Shown in pieces: positions 1 to 10,457 of a DNA stretch of 64,000 nt. Numbering within the stretch: the stretch's first letter is position 1; each line of letters begins with the position of its first letter. Source of the DNA: Rhynochetos jubatus (Eukaryota > Chordata > Aves > Eurypygiformes > Rhynochetidae); NCBI GenBank assembly GCA_027574665.1, contig CM050655.1:6758001-6822000 (forward strand), in the 5' to 3' direction. The notes beneath the pieces were generated by a model. The model was not told the DNA's origin. It worked only from the letters and a program-made list of their open reading frames with translations, and made no database searches. Made by a program: the position numbers and the translations under genes.

Positions 1-3000
1 TGTCTTCCTGATTTTTCCCCTTGTTGTTCCCTCCCCCTTTTTTCTGCCACTGAAAGGCTATTTAAAACAGGAGTCATGTTTTTCCAAACGTCAAGCTCTT
101 AAGCACGAAATGGACATAACTGACACACCTTCCTGCCATGTTTTCAGATGTTGAACTACTGCAGCAGAAACCAATCTTTTGACAAGTGGGTCCTAACTTC
201 TACTCTCTCATATACGTTTACTATTAGCTAGCTAATGTAGAATTTAAAAAAAAAACCCCTCAATATAGCTGATGGCCCAGCTGTCACTCTGTCCATTACT
301 CCAGGAATGTATGAATGTCATTTAATATATCAAAACAAGACATAAACTTCCTGACAACTCTTTCATTTTGAAAGAATCTTACCTATTATCAGAATACAGA
401 TTCTGTTCTCCAAGACAAATTCTAGCAGATAAATGTCTGCCAGCGATGGCAAAGCGTCAGTCTCTCACAACAGATGTCCAGTTAGACTCTGAGTAGCCAT
501 ATTTTCTTTCTACAACTCAGCATTCAGATTTAAAAGCTTCTGAGTTTTCCTTGGTTTTGCAAATGAAGGTTACTCTTCACGGAAGAGGAGTCCCTTGTAT
601 TCCAAACTACTCCCTATTGCTATCCCCTATTCCAGTGCTATTACATAAAAGACAAAGATGCCCAAGAGTTATTTGGCCTCAATTTAAAATTCATGTCAAG
701 CCATATACAGTTTCTCATCTATTATCATCCCACTCTTCTCATGTTCATTACTTTCCAAGGAGATGATAGTACTGAACCCAGTAAAACTTCTCCACTACAA
801 CTAGTTTGCTTTCAAGGAAGTTCATCTTCTAGCGCCTATTCCCACTCAATGCAATAAATTACAGCATGTAGAAAAGTTCACTACTTCGCATACAATTGGA
901 ACTTTTCAATTGGAAACGTGCAGATTTAAAAAACAAGTATATGTTATAGGCTTGTATGTTTTTATTCAAGAGAAATGTCTGGTTTAGAGTAAAAGTAAAT
1001 ATTTACCTAAATATATAAAAGAAACCATACTTCTTAAAATTAAACACTTGTAAAAATATTTTCAGTGGAATAATTAGAGTACAGATATCTAGCTGCTATT
1101 CATGCTGACTAGAACTTACTCTAACAGTTACAGTGAAATACTCTGCTTTACAGCAGTAATTTAAAATCTGCAATAATTTTTAATATACAGTTTAGAGCAA
1201 ATACTAGTTGCAATGATAACTGAAAGGTTTGTGTTCTTTTATCACATTTTGCAGTATGAGTGAATCACTGCAATTTCACAAACCAAAATGATACCAGAGA
1301 TGTCTGAAAAATTCTTGGGAAAAGTGTTATGTAGTTGCTAAGCTTGTGCCTGGTTTAATGTTTCAGGTAAACCACACCTGTTCACCACACCCTGAGACAC
1401 TGCTTATCCAAGAAGCAAACAAGCTCTGTATCAGGCTGGCTTCCACCCCCAAAATAGCATCAGAATTTTCTTCGCAGGACAAGCCAGCCACTGCAACCAA
1501 ACCATTTGGTTATGTTAACATTATCATTTTATTAAAGAGAAGGTTGCTATTGCTAGAAACTATGCTAAAATTGTCTCCCTCCACCAGCAGTGGTTTTAAA
1601 TAAGTGAGGAAAGATCACATCAATAAAAACATAAGTCTTGGCACTGGATAGGCAGATGGGTGAGAGAAACAGGCTACCTTTTCAAGGACTGATTGGCATA
1701 GCTGCGCTGAGCTAATGAATGGAAAGTTTTTGTATGCATGCCAAATACAGGCTATTATCGTCGGCACTTGAAGCACTCAGAATTATTGGAATATCAACTC
1801 CTATATGACTCATGGAGACACCTAATTGATAGCAAATAGACACAGTTTGCTAGGGTCCTTCTACAGTCAACAATCACAGACATCTGCAGGCAGAGATTCA
1901 TCTCTCCCACTTGAACTATCAGTAAGCATTTGAAGATATACTGAATTATCCAACAAAATGTCCATTTCCCTTGCTAGAAATGGAAATCCTCATCAACTAC
2001 CTGAAACTTGGACTGCAAATGCCACAGGGTTAATGTGAAGCTATTATGACACAGGTAAGATCACAGTGGAGCAGTCAAAGGGCAAAAGGGGCTTTGTTTT
2101 CTGTTGTGTCCCCTCCCCAATGGCAAAAAGAAGCCTAGAAACAGGGAGGAGAAGACAGCTGAGAAGGAAGCTTTCCAGATTGGTTTGGACCGTGCTATTT
2201 TCAAAAATACATAATACACAATTTCAAACATATTAAATCTGTGGCATAGAAGAAAACATATGGCTGGAAAGGTAACAGGGCAATACCTTTAAAACAGCAA
2301 AAAAGAATGGGGTGTCAAAGCCAGGAAATGTATCGTGCAGAGCAGGAAGGAAAAACTGCTTTCAGAGCAGTTTGTTTAGAGCAGAGAGAATAAAAACAAA
2401 CCCAGAAGAGATCAAAGAGAAAAAAATTAAGCCTTGGTGAGAGCAAACACACTCAAAGGTCTAGAAGAGAAAAGGTAGAGTAGAGTCAGGCAGCAATTTG
2501 GTGAGATCTTACACTTTATATGGATCAAAGGACAGACTTCAGAAGAGAGTGCTTCTGAGCAAGAAGGCAAATTACAGAGCAGATCAACACAGCTGATACA
2601 GAATGGAGAATACAGTTACACAGGACAGAGAGTGGAAAGGAACAGCTCAAAGTGAGGGCTCAAAGAAGCAGAGGCAATTCTGGGTGCAGCAGGAGGACAG
2701 TGCAGTGAGCTGGAAAGCTCTTGCTAGATGGTGGCAATGTAATCTTCAGAAAACCTGAGACCATTGCGAGCTCTCTGGGCAAGCATTTTTAATTTGCTGC
2801 TTCTCATTAATAAGACAGTTTTGGCACTCAAAGGGCTGTTTCACTACATTTATCAAAATGTGAGCTAGGATAACAATGTCTTCAATTACCAGCATGGGGG
2901 TTCTTCAGATTCAAATAAGGCCTTGCGTTCCTGAAAGCACGTCTCATTTTTCTCAGCCATATTTTTTGGTCTAATACAAGTTGACATCTCCCCACACAAA

Positions 3001-4007
3001 CTTACTCTGAAAAGTGCAAGTCAACATCACAAAACCATAGTCGGAAATGTGTTTACAGTTAGAATAATTAAAGCCATCAAACATCTAGCAGATGAATTCA
3101 ATTTAATCAAGAGCTGGACCATGCTAGCACAAGGGTAACTTGCAAAGCCATGTTCCACATGTAATTCCTGACTGCCTCTTCATGGATGAACCCTTGATAT
3201 TTTCTGTAGTTCTAATTTGTGGCCTCAATCTTACATTGTTTCTACTAGCTTATGTTCAAAACCACTGCTACAAGTCAACACTCCTCAAATATGGTCCAGG
3301 TCTTACTTTTTAGGGCGATTACTTATTACACATTTATTTATTATGCCATCAGCTACCACTATTCTCTTCCCCTCAGGCACTCTGACGATGCTTAAACAAG
3401 CACTGAAGCCTCCTTCTTCAGGACTCAGTTTTAATGACGATGTCTGTCTAACAATATCCTTTTTATATAACATGCGATAGAAATTTATAAGATTACAGCC
3501 CTGAACAGAATGATTACATATTATGCACATTCTTCTTCTCTCCAAGACTTTTGCAGCCTTCTGCACCCTCAGAAAAGGAAGGCATTTAAAAAATAATAAA
3601 CTAACAAAAGAAGACATCAGACTACAAGGTACATGGACATTTTTGCATTAGTTACTGAGTAAACAATTTGTAAGTACAATCCAGTAAAAGCATATTAGAG
3701 GTGGAATTTATGCTGTAAATAACGGTTAATTGCCAGCATAATCTTCTTATATTGCTTTTTCTAGACAGCTTGATTTTTTGCTAAGATATGCAAGTATAGA
3801 AACACATGTTTAAAGAATAATGACTGAATAGGAAAACTATGAATAATTAAATCAAATTAATTTAGGATTTTTGTAAAACATCCTTGGAAGCAAGGTATTC
3901 TGCTTTCCACCTGCTGATAGCAAGAGGCAATCATGACTCACTATAGGAGGGCACCAATACCACTGATTTCTATCCAGCGTACCTGCATTCCTTAACAATG
4001 TGAGTAG
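1..4007. other. Non-coding stretch, no gene recognised
   Basis: This is AT-rich, CpG-poor sequence with a few short homopolymers, such as an A run at about 245-256. Short open frames at 551-766, 1346-1603 and 3217-3480 (+) and 3303-3617 (-) are of chance length and have no recognisable domain. From about 2090 to 2760 the + strand is clearly purine-rich, with many AGAGAA and GGAAGG runs. A consensus-like + strand donor (ACAG then GTAAGA) lies at about 2055, but no convincing exon precedes it. A minus-strand donor (AATAG then GTAAGA) lies at about 377-382 beside a 27-codon open segment, which is also within chance. The stretch is most likely intron or intergenic. Confidence 0.6.
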
Positions 4008-6522
4008 GTACCTTGTGGCCTTACATGCGATCAAAGCTCCATTTTGAAGATCCTGTGGGTACACGCAGTAGGAGACAGCCCTGCCCAACGTGCTTTACAA
4101 CCTAAACCTGAAATGAAGGTTGAAAGAAGTACATTAAGTAAATTCTCCAATGTTCTAGACCACATTGGTGCCAGAACAAAGCGTAAACAAGGCCGTTTTC
4201 AATATTCTATTACCGTTAACTATTCACAGCATTTCTCTAAAGAAATTATTTCCCCTGAAGTCACTGGCAAATCCACCACTGCATGCAATGTATTTCACGC
4301 CTAAGTATCTTTATCATTTTGACTTATGCTATCTCTGTGCGATTACAGACTTCTCCCTGTTAGTTATCATTAAATGAAAATATCAAAACATCCCTGTTGT
4401 TTTAAACTAAGGTAATCACTCTCTTGTAAATGTGACTGTTTGCTTCCAAATCATATCTTTCTTGATCTTTTGTTATTTCTTGGTGATTCCGTGTTAAAAG
4501 TATCTGAATTACAGTTTGATGGAAAAGGCAGCTCCACCCATAACTCACACAGCCCAGGCAATAAGGAAAAGGTCCCCTCATCCGTCATAACGTTTCCACA
4601 TGGCAAGCATGACTATATAACAAAATTTATTGCTGGCAACACACCTCATCTACAAGATTTGCAAAGACCAGTGAGATAAGTTCCTTATAACTTTGTTGTA
4701 GATAAAAAGAAATTATATTGTTATATGAGTGGAAATCTTGTCCCATCCCCTTGGCAAACCCATCAGTGTTTCTTGTCCATTTTCCTTTGCTCAACTCAAG
4801 CATCAAGACCCAGATGCACTACAGTAAGAAATTTACTTGCACAATTCCTGGAAAATACACTTGATTTGAACTGTGATCTGACAGGAGTGCTGTCGTCTTT
4901 GTCAGCTGTTCAAGAACTATCCGTTGTCACTGAGAGGCTCCTTCATCCTCTTGTATCAGAGTCGGGCATTCTGAAAAAGCTTTCTTAATTTCCATCACTC
5001 ACAGCTATTATCAGTAAGGGCAGTTACTTCTGATTTATCTGTCCCTTTTTTCTCAGCAGTATTATCACCATCTGTTATCCATAGAGCTTACACAGGTCTA
5101 AATGATTTGAAGAGGAACAGATAACCCTACCTATTTTTCATTACCTCAGAAGAACTGAGAACTTCCCAGTTCTTTTTCAGGTAACTAAACAAATCTTACC
5201 TTACTACTGCCTAGAAAAAATTAAAGTAAAATTGTAGAGGGCATTGCACACAGCTATTATTTTTAAAATAATTAGAAAGACACTGACAGCAAAAGAATAA
5301 TGTTGTTTCTTTTGAACAATAACATCAGTCTATCATAAAAGTCGTATGTCACCTGTATTAAGAGTTGTAAGAAGAATATTCAATGAAATAGATGCCATTC
5401 AGTCTGGAAGCATGAGAAGGCTTTTTGCTTCTCAAGAAGCCTTACAGGAAGAGCAACCACTGATTCAAATAGAGCAATTGTTTACGTGCATGAAGAGTTT
5501 TATTCACCTAGTTACTAAGAGTGAAACTAAAATTACACGTCTTTGCAGCATTAGACCAAAAAGGAATAATATGAAAGAGCAATCCACAATACAGACTACC
5601 AGAGCAAATGCACAACATGAAACTAAGAGCCCTAGCTTGCAGCAAGTTAAAAACAGAAGCATCTGTCAAAAGCCCTATAAAGTAAGATTCAGATGGCAGT
5701 AGAGGAAATAGATCAACAGAATGCTAAAAAGGAAATTAAGCAAAGAACTCACTGCAAGAGACCATTTAGAAAGCATGAGTCAGATGGAAGTGTTGGAAGC
5801 AGAAATCACCGTAAAGAAGCAGAGACATCCAATGTTGCAACTTCTCCTCTGAATTACGATTTGTACAGCTCTCCATAACAGACCTTATTTCAACTCAGCG
5901 GTAATTGAAAAGTTGATGATTAACCTAAGGACAGCTCACAAACCTTTGTCTTAAAGAAAGTTCTCACTTCCATCCCTTGTAGCATATTTTGTCCTCAACA
6001 ACTCAGACTATGCACAAAAGGTCAGATGAAGATGGTAGCAGCCCAGGGAAAAATTGGAACAACAGCTGTCAGAAGGAATACTCGTTCTCGTATGCACTTA
6101 AAGGAGGTTGAAAACTCAATTAAGAGATGCAATGATAAACAGGTTACACAGAACAAACAACACAGTAGCAATTTTCATTGCTAGGTTGCAGAAGAGGAGT
6201 AGTGTAAATCAGATGTTCCGCAAGCAGGACAAAGACAGAAACAAAAGCTATAAAGGACAATTTCTCTAATGCCAAGGGTAGGGAAGTAACAAAACGAGGC
6301 TAGTATTTTTGCTTAAAATTTGCAGTGGTGATTACAAATGCAATCTTTTTGAAAAGTCAGTTCTGAGGAGTGCGTGCTACTAAGATTGTTTAGGGGAACT
6401 GGTTAGGGTTGGTTTGAGGCAGTGACCTAGCACAACAGTTTCCATAACAATTCTGGTCATACTGCTGCAGAGAATGTTCTAGAGGAAAACTATCATTCAT
6501 CCTCTGTCCAAAGAAAGAGAAG
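4008..6522 (+). pseudogene. Coding-like, stop-poor interval; possible decayed gene or exon cluster
   Basis: No family is recognised. In the frame starting at 4008 there are 12 stops in 564 codons up to 5699, where about 35 are expected at this composition. The long open runs are 4008-4301 (98 codons), 4416-4676 (87), 4680-4985 (102) and 5316-5699 (128). At about 5690 the openness moves to another + frame: 5681-5875 (65 codons), 5924-6181 (86) and 6431-6522. The last run ends at GAGAAG followed by GTAAGT, a consensus splice donor. The predicted peptides are hydrophilic and rich in Lys, Arg, Gln and Ser, with segments such as LLHPLVSESGILKK and IFNEIDAIQSG, unlike translated simple repeat. Stops cluster at 4302-4415 and 4986-5315, which could be introns or decayed parts. 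The 5346 run opens just after a CAG at 5326-5328 preceded by a T-rich stretch. The + strand is A-rich and T-poor from about 5340 to 6300, consistent with purine loading of a sense strand. The alternative is chance after scanning six frames. Treat it as a candidate only; no intact reading frame is visible. Confidence 0.25.
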
Positions 6523-9500
6523 GTAAGTCTTTCTGCTATATCCTCGTATTTGCATTTTTGTAGAAGCACCACACTGCATGCTTATGTTCAATTTAGCACT
6601 CCCAAGATCCTGCTTCTCTAATACTGTTTCTTAGTCAGCATGCCCACATTTTATGTTTTTCACTGTTGGTTTTTACACTGATTAAATTTTACTCTGTTAA
6701 CATCTGCCTCTCTGTTAACTGCTCTACTTCCTACCGCCTTTTATGTCCAAGAATGCAAATGCTAGCAAGCCCTTCTTGATTAATTTTTTTGTCAGCAAAT
6801 ATGATTGGTGCAATTGTCATTCTTTCCTTCGTTCGCTGTATCTTCTCATGACAATCTTCTTGCCAAAGTTTTTAACCGATGCACACATTGCTTCAGTACT
6901 CATGGAAGCCATGTAACTCATTAAGTCTGTATCTGTTAGATATCCTGTCTTCACTGAATGTTACATGAAAACATTCCGGTAAGTAGGGGTGCACAAAAGC
7001 AGACTTTGAGTGAGTTGTATCACACGCAGTGTATACCCACTGAGGGATGTAAATGCTACATGGCATTTACTCAAGTATATTTTTTATATTCAAATTATCA
7101 GTAATTTTATGAGGTCTCTCTTTTTTATCCCACTTTGAAAAATGTGAGAGTCTTATTAATCACCTATTTATTTATTTTTAAAGCTCCGAACATAGATGTG
7201 ACTGCAGTTGTGCATGTATGCAACAGAGCATCAAACTGGTCTGTTGGACATGGACCCTTTTTCATTCTTCTTCACCTCCTGATGTTCTTGATGAGTCCCC
7301 ACAAGATGACTGCCAACTGCTCTGAAACCTCTTCTGCCAGTTCTTATGAATTTTGCTGTCCAGTACTGCTGCCTGTATACACTCAAATTACTAAAGGCAG
7401 TGAAGCAACAAAGTCATATCTGCCAAATGCAAGTCACTGAATATCCAGGCTCACTCCCCAATTCCTGCACACTTCAGAATGCAGTCAAAGGGCTGAAGAG
7501 ATTAGTGAGCAAAAGGGCCTTCTGTTAGAGATGGGAGAAAATGAAGCAGGCTTTGCCTTTAATGAAACTTCAGAACTTTTACTTCTGGAGGTTCAGCCAA
7601 CGTTTTTGAAAAGGTACTTGCCTAATCGAAGTTTCAAACTCTTGCCAAACACCGTCTTCATGCAGTGAATTTTTAAAGAAGTTTTTAAAAGCAAGAGATA
7701 GTACAAAGACACTGACACCAGCCTGTAGGTTTCCTGAGGAAAGAAAAGTCTTATCTTCATCTAGGAAAGAGAATTATCAGAACTCAGGAGAGAATTACTA
7801 CATACAAGAGAAAGTTATAGGAAAAGGAAGCTATTGGTTTTAAGGACTGAATTAAAACTTCAGCAATTTTTACTGTCTTGTATCTCGTTAATGAACAATA
7901 TCTTCCTCTTTTAACAAAGTGAGGCGTATAAGGTGTGCATCAGACAGCTATAGCTGAATCTCTAAAACTGCAGCCTGGGCTATATACAGGAGTTGGACTG
8001 AAAATATCTCAATTCTCTGTAGTAATTCAGTACAGCAATATTCTCTTACAGCCATATTCTGTTCTCTGGTGAATTGATACACATATGGACTAAAAGTTAA
8101 GAGGCTGCTCTTTATTTCTACTGCAAATTGTCTGAGAGAATGTATTCCTGGTAGTCAAGAATGTTAAGCAGCCTCCCCAGCCAATGACACAAAAAATATG
8201 GGCTAAAATATGAAAATTCATTAATGTATTCACTTTTACTTCTCTGTTGAGTATATAAACACTACAGTTTGCACCATTTCATGATAATGAATCATAATTA
8301 ATATTTTTTTCCAGAAATTAATTCTTCCTAAACTCAGCAGCAATTTAAAAATATTAGGAAATCTTCAAAAGCGCCAATTTAGATCTTTGGCTTCCAGAAG
8401 CTTTTGTTTTCTTTTCTAAAGTTCTCTTAGTTTGTCTAGTAGTTAACTTTCCAAAGATGTGACTCTAACTAGGAGACAACTTTCTACTTTAAATGAAATT
8501 TAAATACCTATTTTGTACCAAAGAAAGTTTGTACCCCTTCAAAAACTAGTCTGACATTAGAGATGTGAAGGCCAAGTGCTGAAGTTCACATAAAGTTCAA
8601 AAATGTAATGTTTACCACGCATTTTGAGTGTCAGTCTGGGGACAAATTCAACAAATCAGTCATCATAGACTGAAATTCTCCAAATTGGTCTTATTCCGAT
8701 TAGATTATCTGTAACGTTAGGCAATTTTACAGCATTTCTAACACATTAGGAATTGATACTTCTGTCATACTAACCACTCTCCTAACGTCTCCTCTGTCTA
8801 GATCAGGAGTCTTTTCACTTTTGCAATGTTCCATAATGCTCACTTCTAATCCAATTATAACACCATTTTAGTGAAATTGTTTCTCAAGATCTCTTCACAG
8901 TTTAATATTTTTGTATCCTAACACTCCACTGGGAACTGATCAACTGTCTCCTAGTTGGTACAGCAACGTGAGATCTTGGCAGCCATCTAGTTCTCATGAA
9001 AAAATTGGAAGTTCTTTTAGCTAAGCTGTAGAGAAAAGGTAGGCTTCTACAGCAGCACCCTGATGGTAGGACAGAACCTGATCTATGTGTCATTCCCAGG
9101 CCAGTGATCTGCAGAACAGAATCCTATGAGGAGCAATTAGCTACTGAAGTTGCCAGGCCAGAGGAAAAAGGGTAAATGAGTCTGTACTTAACTGAAAAGG
9201 GTAGATTAGGAGACGTTACATTACTCTGAAAAGGAACAAGCAAGGAATAGCCTAGCAAATCAGAAAAGAGGACAAAAAAACCTTTGACAAACTATGACAT
9301 ACTAGTTCATATTAGGAAAAGCTACTAGTCATAGTCTCTTCCACACAATTTCATTTCTCTGTTGCAAATGGTTCCCAAACATCCACCAACATAAGGAAAT
9401 TCTGTTACGCTGCTCTCCCTGTTCCAGAACACTAACTACACTTGCTTAACTAACAAACCTTATTCACATCCCTTTTGCCCTTTTCTCTGATAAGACTAGC

Positions 9501-9720
9501 TACAAGTGCATGGACTACTTTTAGGAGGAAAATTGTGGGATGGTGCTTACAGACTGAAGAAATAATATACTGCATTTCAGGAACAAGAGGTGGTCACAAA
9601 ACCACCTGCTTGATTAGAACGTATATGAGTAGGAACATATAGGAGGTTGTGCGTTCAGCCGTAACTTTCAGATTTCCCTGCTGAAGTTACTGCAATGTAC
9701 AAAAGTAATATTGAATTCAC

Positions 9721-9737
9721 GTGGGGGGGTGGGGGTG
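9721..9737 (+). repeat. Guanine-rich tract
   Basis: Runs of seven and five guanines are separated by a single T, in otherwise AT-rich DNA. There are too few separate runs for a classical four-run quadruplex within one molecule, although the seven-G run can be split. It is probably simple-sequence drift. Confidence 0.6.
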
Positions 9738-10144
9738 TTCCACCTCATTTCAGTATCATTCCTCAGGAAATTTCAGATCCAGAAAAACAGCTGATAGACT
9801 TAAGTAGAAAGGCTTGGGGCAGGTAAAGAAAACTTACAGGGTTTTCTGTACAAAAATGAGTTCAGTTAGAGTGTAGGAACCCTTATTTTACTCAGATGAT
9901 GTTCTTCCATTTCTTGCTATTCGCTGCTGTTGTTAGGTCCTTTAAAATTCGTGGTGACCCTCAACTTGCCTTGCCTTTCATCCCCTGATTAGGAAGTTCT
10001 CTTATGCCCCAAAGTAGTAAATATTAAATGCTGCAAATTATTGCTTTAGGAAAAGAGCGCGGTATTTAAGTGGAATACATTAGCATTACTTAAGCATTCA
10101 TGACACCCACAATCAAATGCATTCAGCACTGCTCACAGTTGTAG

Positions 10145-10150
10145 CTGGGT
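10145..10150. repeat. Left copy of probable LTR target-site duplication
   Basis: The six bases ctgggt immediately before the LTR resemble the six bases after it (10458-10463, ctgtgt), with one mismatch. This supports the chosen element ends and simple insertion rather than recombination between distant copies. A match this short can arise by chance. Confidence 0.45.
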
Positions 10151-10457
10151 TGTGCTGGTTTTGGCTGGGATACAGTTAATTTTCTTCACAGTAGCTGGTA
10201 TGGGGTTATGTTTTGGATTTGTGATGCAAACAGCGTTGATAATATAGATGTTTTTGCTATTGCTGAGCAGTGCTTATACAGAGTCCAGGCCTTTTCTGTT
10301 TCTCACACTGCCCTGCCAGCGAGTGGGCTGGGGGTGCACAAGAAGTTGGGAGGGGACACTGCTGGGACCGCTGACCCCATCTGACCAAAGGAACATTCCA
10401 TATAACACATGGCATCATGCTCAGCATATAGTTGCTGGCTGGGGTTAAACAACGACA
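10151..10457 (+). mobile_element. Solo LTR of an avian endogenous retrovirus, internally deleted
   Basis: The segment starts TGTGCTGGTTTTGGCTGGGA and ends GGGGTTAAACAACGACA, so it has the TG...CA termini of an LTR. Its text matches, from memory, a very common LTR family of neoavian genomes, including the stretches around GGTATGGGGTTATGTTTTGG and GGGGGTGCACAAGAAGTTGG. It is placed on the + strand because in that family the U3 region and TATA box follow this end and the polyadenylation signal precedes the other. About 307 bp remain. The sequence jumps from CAGCATATA (to 10430), where the family's TATA box begins, straight to GTTGCTGGCTGGGG near the 3' end. The whole R/U5-proximal middle is therefore missing. 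No gag, pol or env sequence flanks it, so it is a solo LTR. The bases on either side (10145-10150 ctgggt, 10458-10463 ctgtgt) match at 5 of 6 positions and may be the target-site duplication. The ERVK versus ERVL class is not settled. Confidence 0.85.

Larger units (their letters stand above)
6523..10150. other. Non-coding stretch, no gene recognised
   Basis: This is AT-rich unique sequence. An open frame at 7135-7440 (+, 101 codons) is partly hydrophobic but has no recognisable motif, and its length is within chance. A guanine-rich tract at 9721-9737 is listed separately. No transposon similarity was seen up to the LTR at 10151. Confidence 0.55.
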
